A stretch of 42,896 nucleotides of DNA from Faeciplasma sp048393055 (GTDB lineage: Bacteria > Bacillota > Clostridia > Oscillospirales > Ruminococcaceae): contig DBFJJS010000007.1 in NCBI GenBank assembly GCA_048393055.1, positions 1 to 42,896 of the forward strand, given 5' to 3'. Shown here piece after piece: positions 1 to 6,709 of the stretch. Position numbers and translations under genes: made by a program. The notes below the pieces were generated by a model that did not search any database, was not told the origin of the DNA, and saw nothing but the letters and a program-made list of their open reading frames with translations. Every line of letters begins with the position of its first letter. Position 1 is the stretch's first letter.

Positions 1-1394
1 GGGAGGCGCAAAATAAACCTGCTTCCCCTGCCCAGCTCGCTCGTAACGCTTATGCTTCCGCCGTGCAGCTGAGCTATTTCGCGCACCATGGCAAGGCCAA
101 GTCCCGTGCCTTTGCCAGAACGCGAGCCGTCAGCCTGATAGAACCTGCGGAATATTTTTTCCTGATCCTCCGGGGCTATGCCGATGCCGTTGTCCTCGAC
201 CGAAAGTTCGACGGCGTCGCCGTCCTCCTTTAGCTTAACGCGGATAAAGCCGCCCTCTTTTCCGTAGCGATATGCGTTGCTTATCAGGTTTGTCAAAAGC
301 CTGTTTAAAAGACCTGCGTTTCCTACGACCTTAATTTTGCTTCCCGCGTCGAAGCTAAGGCTTATATCGTTTTCTCTTATCAGCGCCATATCCTCGCATA
401 CGGATAAGACCAGAGCCGACATATCAAGCTCCTCCATTTTATAGCTTGCGCGCCTGGTCTCAAGCCTGACAAAGTCCAGCATGTCGTTAATGAGCTTGGA
501 CATTTTCGCGCCCTGACGGCGTATCAGCCTGATTGCGTCGCGATATTCCTCCTCGGTTCTCGGCTCGTCGAGCGTATACTCGCACTGCGCCATGATAACG
601 GACATCGGAGTCCTCAGCTCGTGCGAAGCGTCCGAGGTAAACTGCTTTTCCGCTTCAAAGGATTCGTCCAGCCTTTCTATCATCTTGTTAAAGCTTTTTG
701 CAAGCTGATGAAGCTCGTCGCTGCCCTCGCCCATATCTATACGCCTTTTAAGGTCGCCGCCGCCGCTTATGCCTGCCGCAGCATCGGAGATCTTCTGTAT
801 CGGGCGGAGCATTCTCTTAGCTATCAGATAGCCGCCTATAATCGCGAAAATCAATACAGTTGGCAGTATGATAAGTGAAATTTTTGATATCTCGTGCATC
901 TGGACCTCTCCCTGATGCTCTGAAACCACTCCCCGCAGCCACAGGCCCTCAAGCCCCTCGCCCGAAAGCTGCCTGTCAAAAATGTAGTAAAGCTCCCCGT
1001 CTACATCAAGCTCACGCATTTCGCCGTCGATAAACTCCATACCGGAGGACTGCAGCGTAATGGGGTTTTCGCCGTACATAAGCATACCGTCAGATTGATA
1101 AAGAGCGGTATATATATCGTTTACCTCGTCTAAAAAATCGTCGTCAACCTCCAGATATCCGCCGTTAAAGATTATAAAGTGGTCGGCGCTGTTTATGTTC
1201 GCTTCGGCAAGATCCGTATAAAACTCTACCTCGTCCACATTATCCTCAACCGTATGCGTAAGTCCGTCCCGTATCGTCTTCTGTATTACCTGATTGCTAA
1301 CGGTCAGTATCACGATATATGTAACGGATACTATTAATATAAGAGCGGCGGCAAACCAAAGTGTGATCTTAAGACGTATGGGTAAGTTTTTCAA
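1..1394 (-). CDS. OmpR-partner sensor histidine kinase, C-terminus cut by window edge
   Basis: Membrane sensor kinase of a two-component system. About 464 residues are visible and only the last few are missing at base 1. I read it from a TTG at 1392-1394 that overlaps the TGA of the response regulator, a coupling typical of such pairs. Seen in order: a first membrane helix at about residues 6-27, an extracytoplasmic region of about 130 residues, a second helix, a HAMP segment, the H-box SDASHELRTPMS (phospho-accepting His near residue 257), the N-box NLISNAYRYG, the G1 box DNGIGI, the F-box FRRFYQ and the G2 box GTGLGLAMV. All catalytic boxes are intact. The extracytoplasmic domain gives no clear ligand. 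It is a class I HisKA/HATPase_c kinase; the signal is unknown. Confidence 0.93.
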   Translation of the reverse strand, partial: MKNLPIRLKITLWFAAALILIVSVTYIVILTVSNQVIQKTIRDGLTHTVEDNVDEVEFYTDLAEANINSADHFIIFNGGYLEVDDDFLDEVNDIYTALYQSDGMLMYGENPITLQSSGMEFIDGEMRELDVDGELYYIFDRQLSGEGLEGLWLRGVVSEHQGEVQMHEISKISLIILPTVLIFAIIGGYLIAKRMLRPIQKISDAAAGISGGGDLKRRIDMGEGSDELHQLAKSFNKMIERLDESFEAEKQFTSDASHELRTPMSVIMAQCEYTLDEPRTEEEYRDAIRLIRRQGAKMSKLINDMLDFVRLETRRASYKMEELDMSALVLSVCEDMALIRENDISLSFDAGSKIKVVGNAGLLNRLLTNLISNAYRYGKEGGFIRVKLKEDGDAVELSVEDNGIGIAPEDQEKIFRRFYQADGSRSGKGTGLGLAMVREIAQLHGGSISVTSELGRGSRFILRL

Positions 1395-2071
1395 TTATCG
1401 TCATCCTCTCTTACCACATACCCGCGCCCCCTGACGGTGTGTATAAGCTTTTTATCGCAGCCGTCGTCTATCTTTTTGCGCAGGTAGCTTATGTAAACGT
1501 CTACAACGTTTGTGCCGCCCTCGTAATCAAAATTCCAGATGTGGTCCTCTATTTTTTCGCGCGACAAAATCTTTCCCTTATTGAACATAAGGTATTCAAG
1601 GAGCGCGTACTCCTTGGCGGAAAGCCGAATTTCCCTTCCGCCGCGGGTAACTGTTTTCGACCCCAGGTCAAGCTCGAGATCCGCGACCTTTATGACGTTG
1701 CTTGTGCTGCCGAAGGAGGTCCTTGTCATAGCCCTTATTCTTGCCGACAGCTCATCGAGCGAAAACGGCTTTACAAGATAGTCGTTAGCACCGCTGTCCA
1801 AGCCCTTTACACGGTCCGCGACAGTGTCCTTTGCGGTCAAAAACAGAACCGGCGTAGACTTTTTCGCCCCGCGTATCGCTCTTAGAACAGCATAGCCGTC
1901 CGCCTTGGGCATCATTATATCCAAAACGACCGCGTCGTAGTCCGTATAGGAGAGGATATCGATAGCCTCTTCGCCGTCGAAGCAACAATCGACGCTGTAT
2001 CCCTCCGACTTGAGCTTTTGCGCTATTATGCTGTTTAAATCCTTTTCGTCTTCCGCTAAAAGTATACGCAT
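1391..2071 (-). CDS. OmpR/PhoB-family response regulator
   Basis: DNA-binding response regulator of 226 residues. The N-terminal receiver domain shows the acidic pocket (E7, D8), the phospho-acceptor D51 in VVLDIMMP and the conserved Lys101 in YLVKPFS. The C-terminal winged helix (about 128-220) carries the family signature LSAKEYALLEYL and ends with HTVRGRGYVV. The start ATG is preceded by GAGGTGAT. It shares its stop codon region with the downstream kinase start, so the two are cotranslated. Targets are unknown; the neighbouring DUF3237-like lipoprotein and nuclease-like gene are only positional candidates. Confidence 0.96.
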   Translation of the reverse strand: MRILLAEDEKDLNSIIAQKLKSEGYSVDCCFDGEEAIDILSYTDYDAVVLDIMMPKADGYAVLRAIRGAKKSTPVLFLTAKDTVADRVKGLDSGANDYLVKPFSLDELSARIRAMTRTSFGSTSNVIKVADLELDLGSKTVTRGGREIRLSAKEYALLEYLMFNKGKILSREKIEDHIWNFDYEGGTNVVDVYISYLRKKIDDGCDKKLIHTVRGRGYVVREDDDN

Positions 2072-2120
2072 ATAATCACCTCATTTTATATGATTATATT
2101 TATTTTTCATTAGAACAGGA

Positions 2121-2870
2121 TTAAAAATCAAAAGTTCTGGCGTAAAGATTTTTTCTTCCATCCTTTCCGTCCTGTCTTATGACTCCCGCTTCGCACAGTA
2201 TCTTTATCCCGCTCCACGCCCGCTCGCGGCTTATGCCTGCAAACTCGGCATATTCCTGAGCGGTAAACCTGTGAGAAAGCGATTTTGGGACAAGCGCGGA
2301 GTAATCATTCGGGCTTTCAAGATTTAAAATATCGTAAAGCTCGGTGGGAACGCGCTCAATCCGCGTTGAACGCTTTTTTCTCGATCTTCCGCAGCCGTTT
2401 AGCCACCTTGTCTCCTGCACGTCTATGAGCATAAGACAGACGCTTACGCCCTCCCTGTTCAAAAAGCTCTTTATCTTGTACAGCTCCCAAAAGCAGTCGT
2501 AGAAGCAGCCCTTTTTCCACGAGGCGCGCCAGCCTGTCGCCTCGCCTGTTTTTGGGTCAATCCACGAGATGCGCTTAACATGCGGCAAAGGAAGCACCAC
2601 GCGAACCTTATAGCCCTGCAAGAGGTAATAATCAAGCTTTTCTCTGAGCTTGTCCAGCGACCTTGTCTGTATCTCCGTTATTGTGGCGTCCCGGCAGATG
2701 TCCGCAGTATAACGCCCAACCCTGACCTCCCGAAACTCTTTGTCAGGCTCAAAGAAAAGCTTAAGCAGCGCGTGAAGATACTTTTCACCGAGCGTCCCCA
2801 CGCCGCAGGAAACCATGACCTCGCTTGCGGGAAGACTCAGCAGTTTTAAAAAACGCTCCTTATCTGTCAT
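2121..2870 (-). CDS. Nuclease-like domain plus winged-helix protein, function unknown
   Basis: I do not recognise a named function for this 249-residue protein. The N-terminal half has an E (LGEKYLH), then D in YTADIC, then E-x-Q in ITEIQTR. That order and spacing resemble the PD-(D/E)XK nuclease core, with Gln in place of the usual Lys. The C-terminal 45 residues (about 203-247) read like a winged helix: EYAEFAGISRERAWSGIKIL followed by a short GKDGRKN wing. A basic patch, GRSRKKRSTR, lies between them. It starts inside the end of the C_GCAxxG gene (11-bp overlap) and is 50 bp from the response regulator, so it probably belongs to the same transcript. It could be a DNA- or RNA-processing enzyme or a catalytically dead regulator. 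Confidence 0.8.
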   Translation of the reverse strand: MTDKERFLKLLSLPASEVMVSCGVGTLGEKYLHALLKLFFEPDKEFREVRVGRYTADICRDATITEIQTRSLDKLREKLDYYLLQGYKVRVVLPLPHVKRISWIDPKTGEATGWRASWKKGCFYDCFWELYKIKSFLNREGVSVCLMLIDVQETRWLNGCGRSRKKRSTRIERVPTELYDILNLESPNDYSALVPKSLSHRFTAQEYAEFAGISRERAWSGIKILCEAGVIRQDGKDGRKNLYARTFDF

Positions 2871-3315
2871 ACGGATGCACGCTAATATATTCGTCCAATA
2901 TCTGCGCCGCGGCGCGTATAACCCTGCCGCAGGGACGGGTGGCGTAAAACCGCGCGTCCCTGACCGGGGATTCGGGATTTGACGCCCCGTCCAGCCCGAG
3001 AAGCTCTCGGCAAAGCATCGAGCCTGCTCTTTCCCTGAACCGGTACGAAAGCTCCTGCACCAGCCTGTAATGCTCGCTTTTTATGTTATAATCGGCAGGG
3101 GTTGTGTATCCGTACAGACAGCCTGCCGCCATAAGCATCCCGCTCATAGCCCCGCAGATTTCACGCAGCCTGCCTATCCCCCCGCCGAACGACGACGATA
3201 TTTTAAGCGCCAGGTCCATATCAAGACCGGTTACGTCGCAGAACGCCGCAAACACCGACTGTGAACAGTTGTATCCCTGTGTAAACAGCTCGTATGCTTT
3301 TTCCGAATGATCCAT
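2860..3315 (-). CDS. C_GCAxxG_C_C family redox protein
   Basis: A 151-residue protein matching the C_GCAxxG_C_C family, small cytoplasmic proteins with conserved cysteines suspected of redox or metal roles. Visible are NCSQSVFAAF near the N-terminus, the FGGGIGRLREICGAMSG core that gives the family its name, and C-terminal cysteines in CRELLG and RPCGRV. No signal peptide or membrane helix is present. The ATG has GAGGAAG upstream. A candidate extended -10 lies about 40 bp before the start. It overlaps the next gene by 11 bp. The biochemical role of the family is not firmly established. Confidence 0.9.
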   Translation of the reverse strand: MDHSEKAYELFTQGYNCSQSVFAAFCDVTGLDMDLALKISSSFGGGIGRLREICGAMSGMLMAAGCLYGYTTPADYNIKSEHYRLVQELSYRFRERAGSMLCRELLGLDGASNPESPVRDARFYATRPCGRVIRAAAQILDEYISVHPYDR

Positions 3316-3352
3316 AAAAGCTTCCTCATCTCGTATTAAAATTTCATAAGAA

Positions 3353-3361
3353 AGTATAGCA
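3353..3361 (-). promoter_or_regulatory. Candidate extended -10 promoter for the C_GCAxxG gene
   Basis: On the minus strand TGC precedes TATACT, an extended -10 element. No good -35 sits at 17 bp. It lies between the lipoprotein terminator and the gene start. Confidence 0.4.
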
Positions 3362-3385
3362 CATATGCTCGGGAAATTCCATGGT

Positions 3386-3424
3386 TAAAACAAAAAGCGC
3401 ACCGCCTTTATACCGGCGGCACGC
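3386..3424 (-). terminator. Intrinsic terminator of the lipoprotein gene
   Basis: Minus-strand hairpin with 10-bp arms at 3415-3424 and 3397-3406 (two G-U pairs), followed directly by a T-rich run TTTTTGTTTT. Confidence 0.85.
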
Positions 3425-3447
3425 CAAAAAGAGCCCTGTATTTCAGC

Positions 3448-4035
3448 TTACTCAGCTTCTACCTCTACTTCCTTATAAACCTCGACGCAAACGCCGCCCT
3501 CGACGACGGTTACGACAGAGTGCATTTCAGAGGTCTCCCAATCGGCGAGAAGATCGCTGTCCGTGTAAATGGTAGGGACACAGTTAGCCATATCCGTTCC
3601 GTTATTTTCAATGAACACGCGGCACTGGTTGCCTTCGTAGTCCGTTCCGTTTATCATGTATCTGGCAGAGTAGTTTACAACTCCGTCCGGCGTGATAGTC
3701 TGAGTATCCACACCTGTGCCTATTACAGTTCCGCTGAAGTAGTCGCCGTGAGCGGTGCCGTTAAACGGTATCATTGCGATGTCGGCGTTGTGTCCATCAA
3801 GAAAATCGTATCCCGTAGTCTTAACGTCTATTGTAAGTACAAGCTCAAGCTCCACGTTTTTCTCTTCCTCTTCTTCCTGCTCCTCGTTTTCAGCAACATC
3901 TGCGTCTGTCGACTGCGTTACGTCGTTGTCGAGCGATTCGCCGGTAGCCTCAGGATCAGTGTCGGCGTTTCCGGCACAGCCGCAAAGAAGCAGCGCAGCT
4001 GCCAAAATTGATGTTAAAAGCACTTTGATTTTCAT
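3448..4035 (-). CDS. Lipoprotein with a DUF3237-like domain
   Basis: A 195-residue surface lipoprotein. The N-terminus has two lysines, a hydrophobic stretch and the lipobox LCGC (Cys20 is the lipidation site). A very acidic linker (about residues 24-60, with runs of Glu) follows. The rest resembles DUF3237: a GT-x-GDYFSGTVIGTG strand, VNYSARYMINGTDYEGN, VFIENNG, and a closing VCVEVYKEVE strand. No catalytic function is established for the family. It is monocistronic, with its own sigma-A promoter and a strong terminator. The ATG follows GGAGAGAT. Confidence 0.82.
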   Translation of the reverse strand: MKIKVLLTSILAAALLLCGCAGNADTDPEATGESLDNDVTQSTDADVAENEEQEEEEEKNVELELVLTIDVKTTGYDFLDGHNADIAMIPFNGTAHGDYFSGTVIGTGVDTQTITPDGVVNYSARYMINGTDYEGNQCRVFIENNGTDMANCVPTIYTDSDLLADWETSEMHSVVTVVEGGVCVEVYKEVEVEAE

Positions 4036-4081
4036 AATATCTCTCCATAATATAATTATTCGGCATTAAAAACCTTTTTAC

Positions 4082-4110
4082 ATTATACACCCGCTGCCGT
4101 GATAAATCAA
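4082..4110 (-). promoter_or_regulatory. Sigma-A promoter of the lipoprotein gene
   Basis: On the minus strand: -35 TTGATT (4105-4110), 17-bp spacer, -10 TATAAT (4082-4087). Confidence 0.8.
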
Positions 4111-4135
4111 GAGTAAAAACCCACATGTTAGACTA

Positions 4136-4194
4136 AGCGCAGGCTTTGTCAAGCGCAGGCTTTACAAAGCGCAGGCTTTACAAAGCGCAGGCTT
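4136..4194. repeat. 16-bp tandem repeat, 3.7 copies
   Basis: Four head-to-tail units of agcgcaggctttacaa: 4136-4151 (with gtc in place of aca at its end), 4152-4167, 4168-4183, and a partial unit at 4184-4194. It lies in the intergenic space between the divergent lipoprotein and sigma-factor genes. No spacers separate the units, so it is not a CRISPR array. Confidence 0.93.
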
Positions 4195-4238
4195 CCCCGA
4201 CCGGACGCGGCATTTTGTTTCTCACGCTTCAATATGTG

Positions 4239-4267
4239 TTTACTTTTACTGAATAATCTGATAAAAT
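4239..4267 (+). promoter_or_regulatory. Candidate sigma-A promoter of the ECF sigma operon
   Basis: -35 TTTACT (4239-4244), 17-bp spacer, -10 TAAAAT (4262-4267). The start codon is about 120 bp downstream, leaving an AT-rich leader with no structure I recognise. Confidence 0.55.
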
Positions 4268-4387
4268 AGTAATGTATAATTTGCTGTTCCAACGCAAAAT
4301 ATGCATTACATATTGCAATAATTCTGCTTTGTTGATTGTATTGTTATTGAAACATGAATCAGAAATCAGATGACAGAAAGGAGTTCT

Positions 4388-4918
4388 TTGCTGTTCATCG
4401 GCAAACAAATGAAGATTATGCAAACTAATGACGTCAATGTTTACATATCTTCCGTCGTCGATAAGTACTCAGACATGGTCTACCGCACGGCCTATCACGC
4501 TCTGTGCGACGCTCACTATGCCGAGGATATCACACAGGAGGTATTTTTAAAATTATGCCGGCTTCTTCCGAAATTTGAGTCTGAGGAGCACGAAAAGGCA
4601 TGGATTTTGAGAGTTACGATCAATATGTGCAAAAATTATAACAAACGCGCCTTTTCCCACCCGAATATCGAGCTGACGGAAAACATACCCGCCGGCGACG
4701 AATACACTGCGGACGGGACTGTGATGAGCGCCGTAAAGGCGCTTCCGCAAAAATACCGCACGGCTGTGTACCTTTACTATTTCGAGGGGTATCCGGTCAA
4801 GGAGATAGCGCAGATAATGCACTCCAATCAAAACACAGTTTCTTCGCTCCTTATGCGGGCGAGAAAAAAACTAGGCGATATGCTGGAAGGGGAGTTCGGC
4901 GATGAATTTGGTCAATGA
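4388..4918 (+). CDS. ECF-type RNA polymerase sigma factor
   Basis: Alternative sigma factor of about 176 residues. Region 2 is visible from YSDMVYRTAYHAL through AEDITQEVFLKL, and region 4 from ALPQKYRTAVYLYYF through the helix-turn-helix KEIAQIMHSNQNTVSSLLMR. There is no extra domain. The start is uncertain. AAAGGAG (4377-4383) favours the in-frame TTG at 4388; an ATG at 4370 lies before that site and another at 4409 lies 25 bp after it. The gene overlaps the next by 17 bp, the usual layout for an ECF sigma and its membrane regulator. Confidence 0.92.
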   Translation: MLFIGKQMKIMQTNDVNVYISSVVDKYSDMVYRTAYHALCDAHYAEDITQEVFLKLCRLLPKFESEEHEKAWILRVTINMCKNYNKRAFSHPNIELTENIPAGDEYTADGTVMSAVKALPQKYRTAVYLYYFEGYPVKEIAQIMHSNQNTVSSLLMRARKKLGDMLEGEFGDEFGQ

Positions 4919-6638
4919 ATATAAGCGCGAAGTCCGATCAATAAGTTTAAGCGCCGGATTTAAAGAAAACCTGAAAGACCTATGCTTGAATGAGCTAAGC
5001 AGTCACGAGCAGCGGTCCGATACCTCAGGGGCAACATCTAAAATTAAAATTTATAAATACATTTCGATTGCAGCATGCCTTATCGCCGCAATCTCCACAA
5101 TAGGCGTGGTGTCCATGCTGAGCGACAATCTCAGCTACCGTTCAAACAAGAACGACGCCTACAACGCAAGCGCGGAGCAGGAGGTGCAGGATAATACCGG
5201 AATCGGAGAAAACACGGCCGAAACGGTGACAGGCGGCACAAATTCTGTGACGGTTGAGGAAGACACGCCGGTTGAGGAAGCGTCCCCCGAAGTTCCCGAG
5301 CTGCCTGCGAGCGACACAGAGTCGAACATGATTGCAAGCGATACCATCGATCCAGAAGCGGACATGATATTAGACAGCATAATGCCCTATTCGGGCGAAA
5401 ATTATGACGGCGATTACTACACCGAAGACTACGTGCTTATGCTTGACAAAACCGCATCGATTGACGGCGCGACGGTTTACTCCAATTACGACGAATTTAT
5501 AGAAGGCGCGTCTTCTGAATCAGGCGCCCTGGCAAGAAACGCCTCGGTAAACGCCCTTAACTTCTACGATGTGCTTGATACGAGGCTTGCGGACGCGGCG
5601 CAGACTATGGGAGTGAGCCTTGTCAGGATGACTGTAAACGGAACTGTAGACGACAGCCCTGTCCAGTCGCCGGAGGATGGGCTGTATACTCTTTACGACG
5701 TAAATATAGAATATGATTACCTGAACCTCGAATCCTGCGACGTAAACGCATACGTCTGGATAAAGGGAACAGATGAAAACCAGCTTGAGGGCATGCCGGT
5801 TTACGAAGCGGGAGACACGCTCTTTACCAGCCTGTACGTTACTGAGAGCGGAAGCGTAACGGCAGTAGACGAGCTTTTATACGACGTATATACGCTTAAC
5901 GACCTTATGATAGCGTACCACAGGGTATACGAGGACATAAATCCCGGATATACCGATATGGGTATACTGGACAGTGAACGGGAATTTATCACCACAACCT
6001 CAAACAACCCTGTAGAATACGTCCACAAGGCAGCGACAAGCGAGCTTTCAAGGTACATCCGAAGAAAGATTTTAGAGTATGAGTATCCCTTCGCCTCGCT
6101 TGAAGAGCTTGCGCTTGTGAGCCGCGGCGAGGCAATGCCCGAAGTTACCGACGAGCCGGAAGATACACAGACCCTTCCCGTAGATGCCGAAGAGCCTGTT
6201 TACGAAGGTGACCCGATAACGAGTCTTGTAGTTCACAGCGAGCCGGAAAACATGGTGATAACGGCGCGCGGCGAGCAGATAATGCTTAACGATGAAGCCT
6301 CCGCGCAGTATTTAAGCTCTGAATTTCGCAGCTCTGCCACCGGCTCAATAGGCTCTACCACAAGCACGAGCGTGATGTTCGTCGGCGGACGGCTTATATT
6401 CGATTCGCCCTATGCATTCTCAGGCAACGTGATAGAAATAGAGGTCACGGGTGCGGGATGCCCACTTGACATCGGCTTTAACGGCGTCAAGGTCGGAGAC
6501 AGCCTCGATTACGTTAAGGAACTTCTGGGGCTTGACCAGTATCTTGACGACAACTGCATTGTTGAATACACCGACGGCACAGTCAGAGCAACGCTGACAT
6601 TCGAATACGGTGTGCTGACAAAAATACTTATCAGGTAA
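4902..6638 (+). CDS. Membrane-anchored putative anti-sigma/sensor partner
   Basis: A 578-residue protein cotranslated with the sigma factor. It has a short cytoplasmic N-terminus (about residues 1-50, containing SLSAGFKENLKDL), one membrane helix at about 53-73, and a large extracellular part that opens with an acidic Pro/Glu/Thr-rich linker (about 90-145). The topology and operon position fit a regulator that sequesters the sigma factor. I see no zinc-binding anti-sigma motif (HxxxCxxC), so the mechanism is inferred. The extracellular region contains no family I can name. Its last 130 residues look like a compact beta-rich domain. A start-proximal GGGGAG supports the ATG. Confidence 0.8.
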   Translation: MNLVNEYKREVRSISLSAGFKENLKDLCLNELSSHEQRSDTSGATSKIKIYKYISIAACLIAAISTIGVVSMLSDNLSYRSNKNDAYNASAEQEVQDNTGIGENTAETVTGGTNSVTVEEDTPVEEASPEVPELPASDTESNMIASDTIDPEADMILDSIMPYSGENYDGDYYTEDYVLMLDKTASIDGATVYSNYDEFIEGASSESGALARNASVNALNFYDVLDTRLADAAQTMGVSLVRMTVNGTVDDSPVQSPEDGLYTLYDVNIEYDYLNLESCDVNAYVWIKGTDENQLEGMPVYEAGDTLFTSLYVTESGSVTAVDELLYDVYTLNDLMIAYHRVYEDINPGYTDMGILDSEREFITTTSNNPVEYVHKAATSELSRYIRRKILEYEYPFASLEELALVSRGEAMPEVTDEPEDTQTLPVDAEEPVYEGDPITSLVVHSEPENMVITARGEQIMLNDEASAQYLSSEFRSSATGSIGSTTSTSVMFVGGRLIFDSPYAFSGNVIEIEVTGAGCPLDIGFNGVKVGDSLDYVKELLGLDQYLDDNCIVEYTDGTVRATLTFEYGVLTKILIR

Positions 6639-6655
6639 ACGCACGGAATAAATGC

Positions 6656-6697
6656 AAAAAGCAGCGAGTACATAATCCTCGCTGCTTTTTATTTTAC
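6656..6697. terminator. Bidirectional terminator between convergent operons
   Basis: Inverted repeat gcagcgag (6661-6668) / ctcgctgc with A-tract and T-tract flanks. It serves the sigma/partner operon on plus and the topoisomerase pair on minus. Confidence 0.85.
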
Positions 6698-6709
6698 CTG
6701 CCAGCTGAT

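Noticed and set aside
4136..4194. Possible CRISPR array
   Set aside because: Units are contiguous with no spacers and are only 16 bp; no cas genes nearby.
4229..4423. 64-codon minus-strand frame upstream of the sigma factor
   Set aside because: It overlaps the sigma-factor promoter and start, with no ribosome-binding site or homology.
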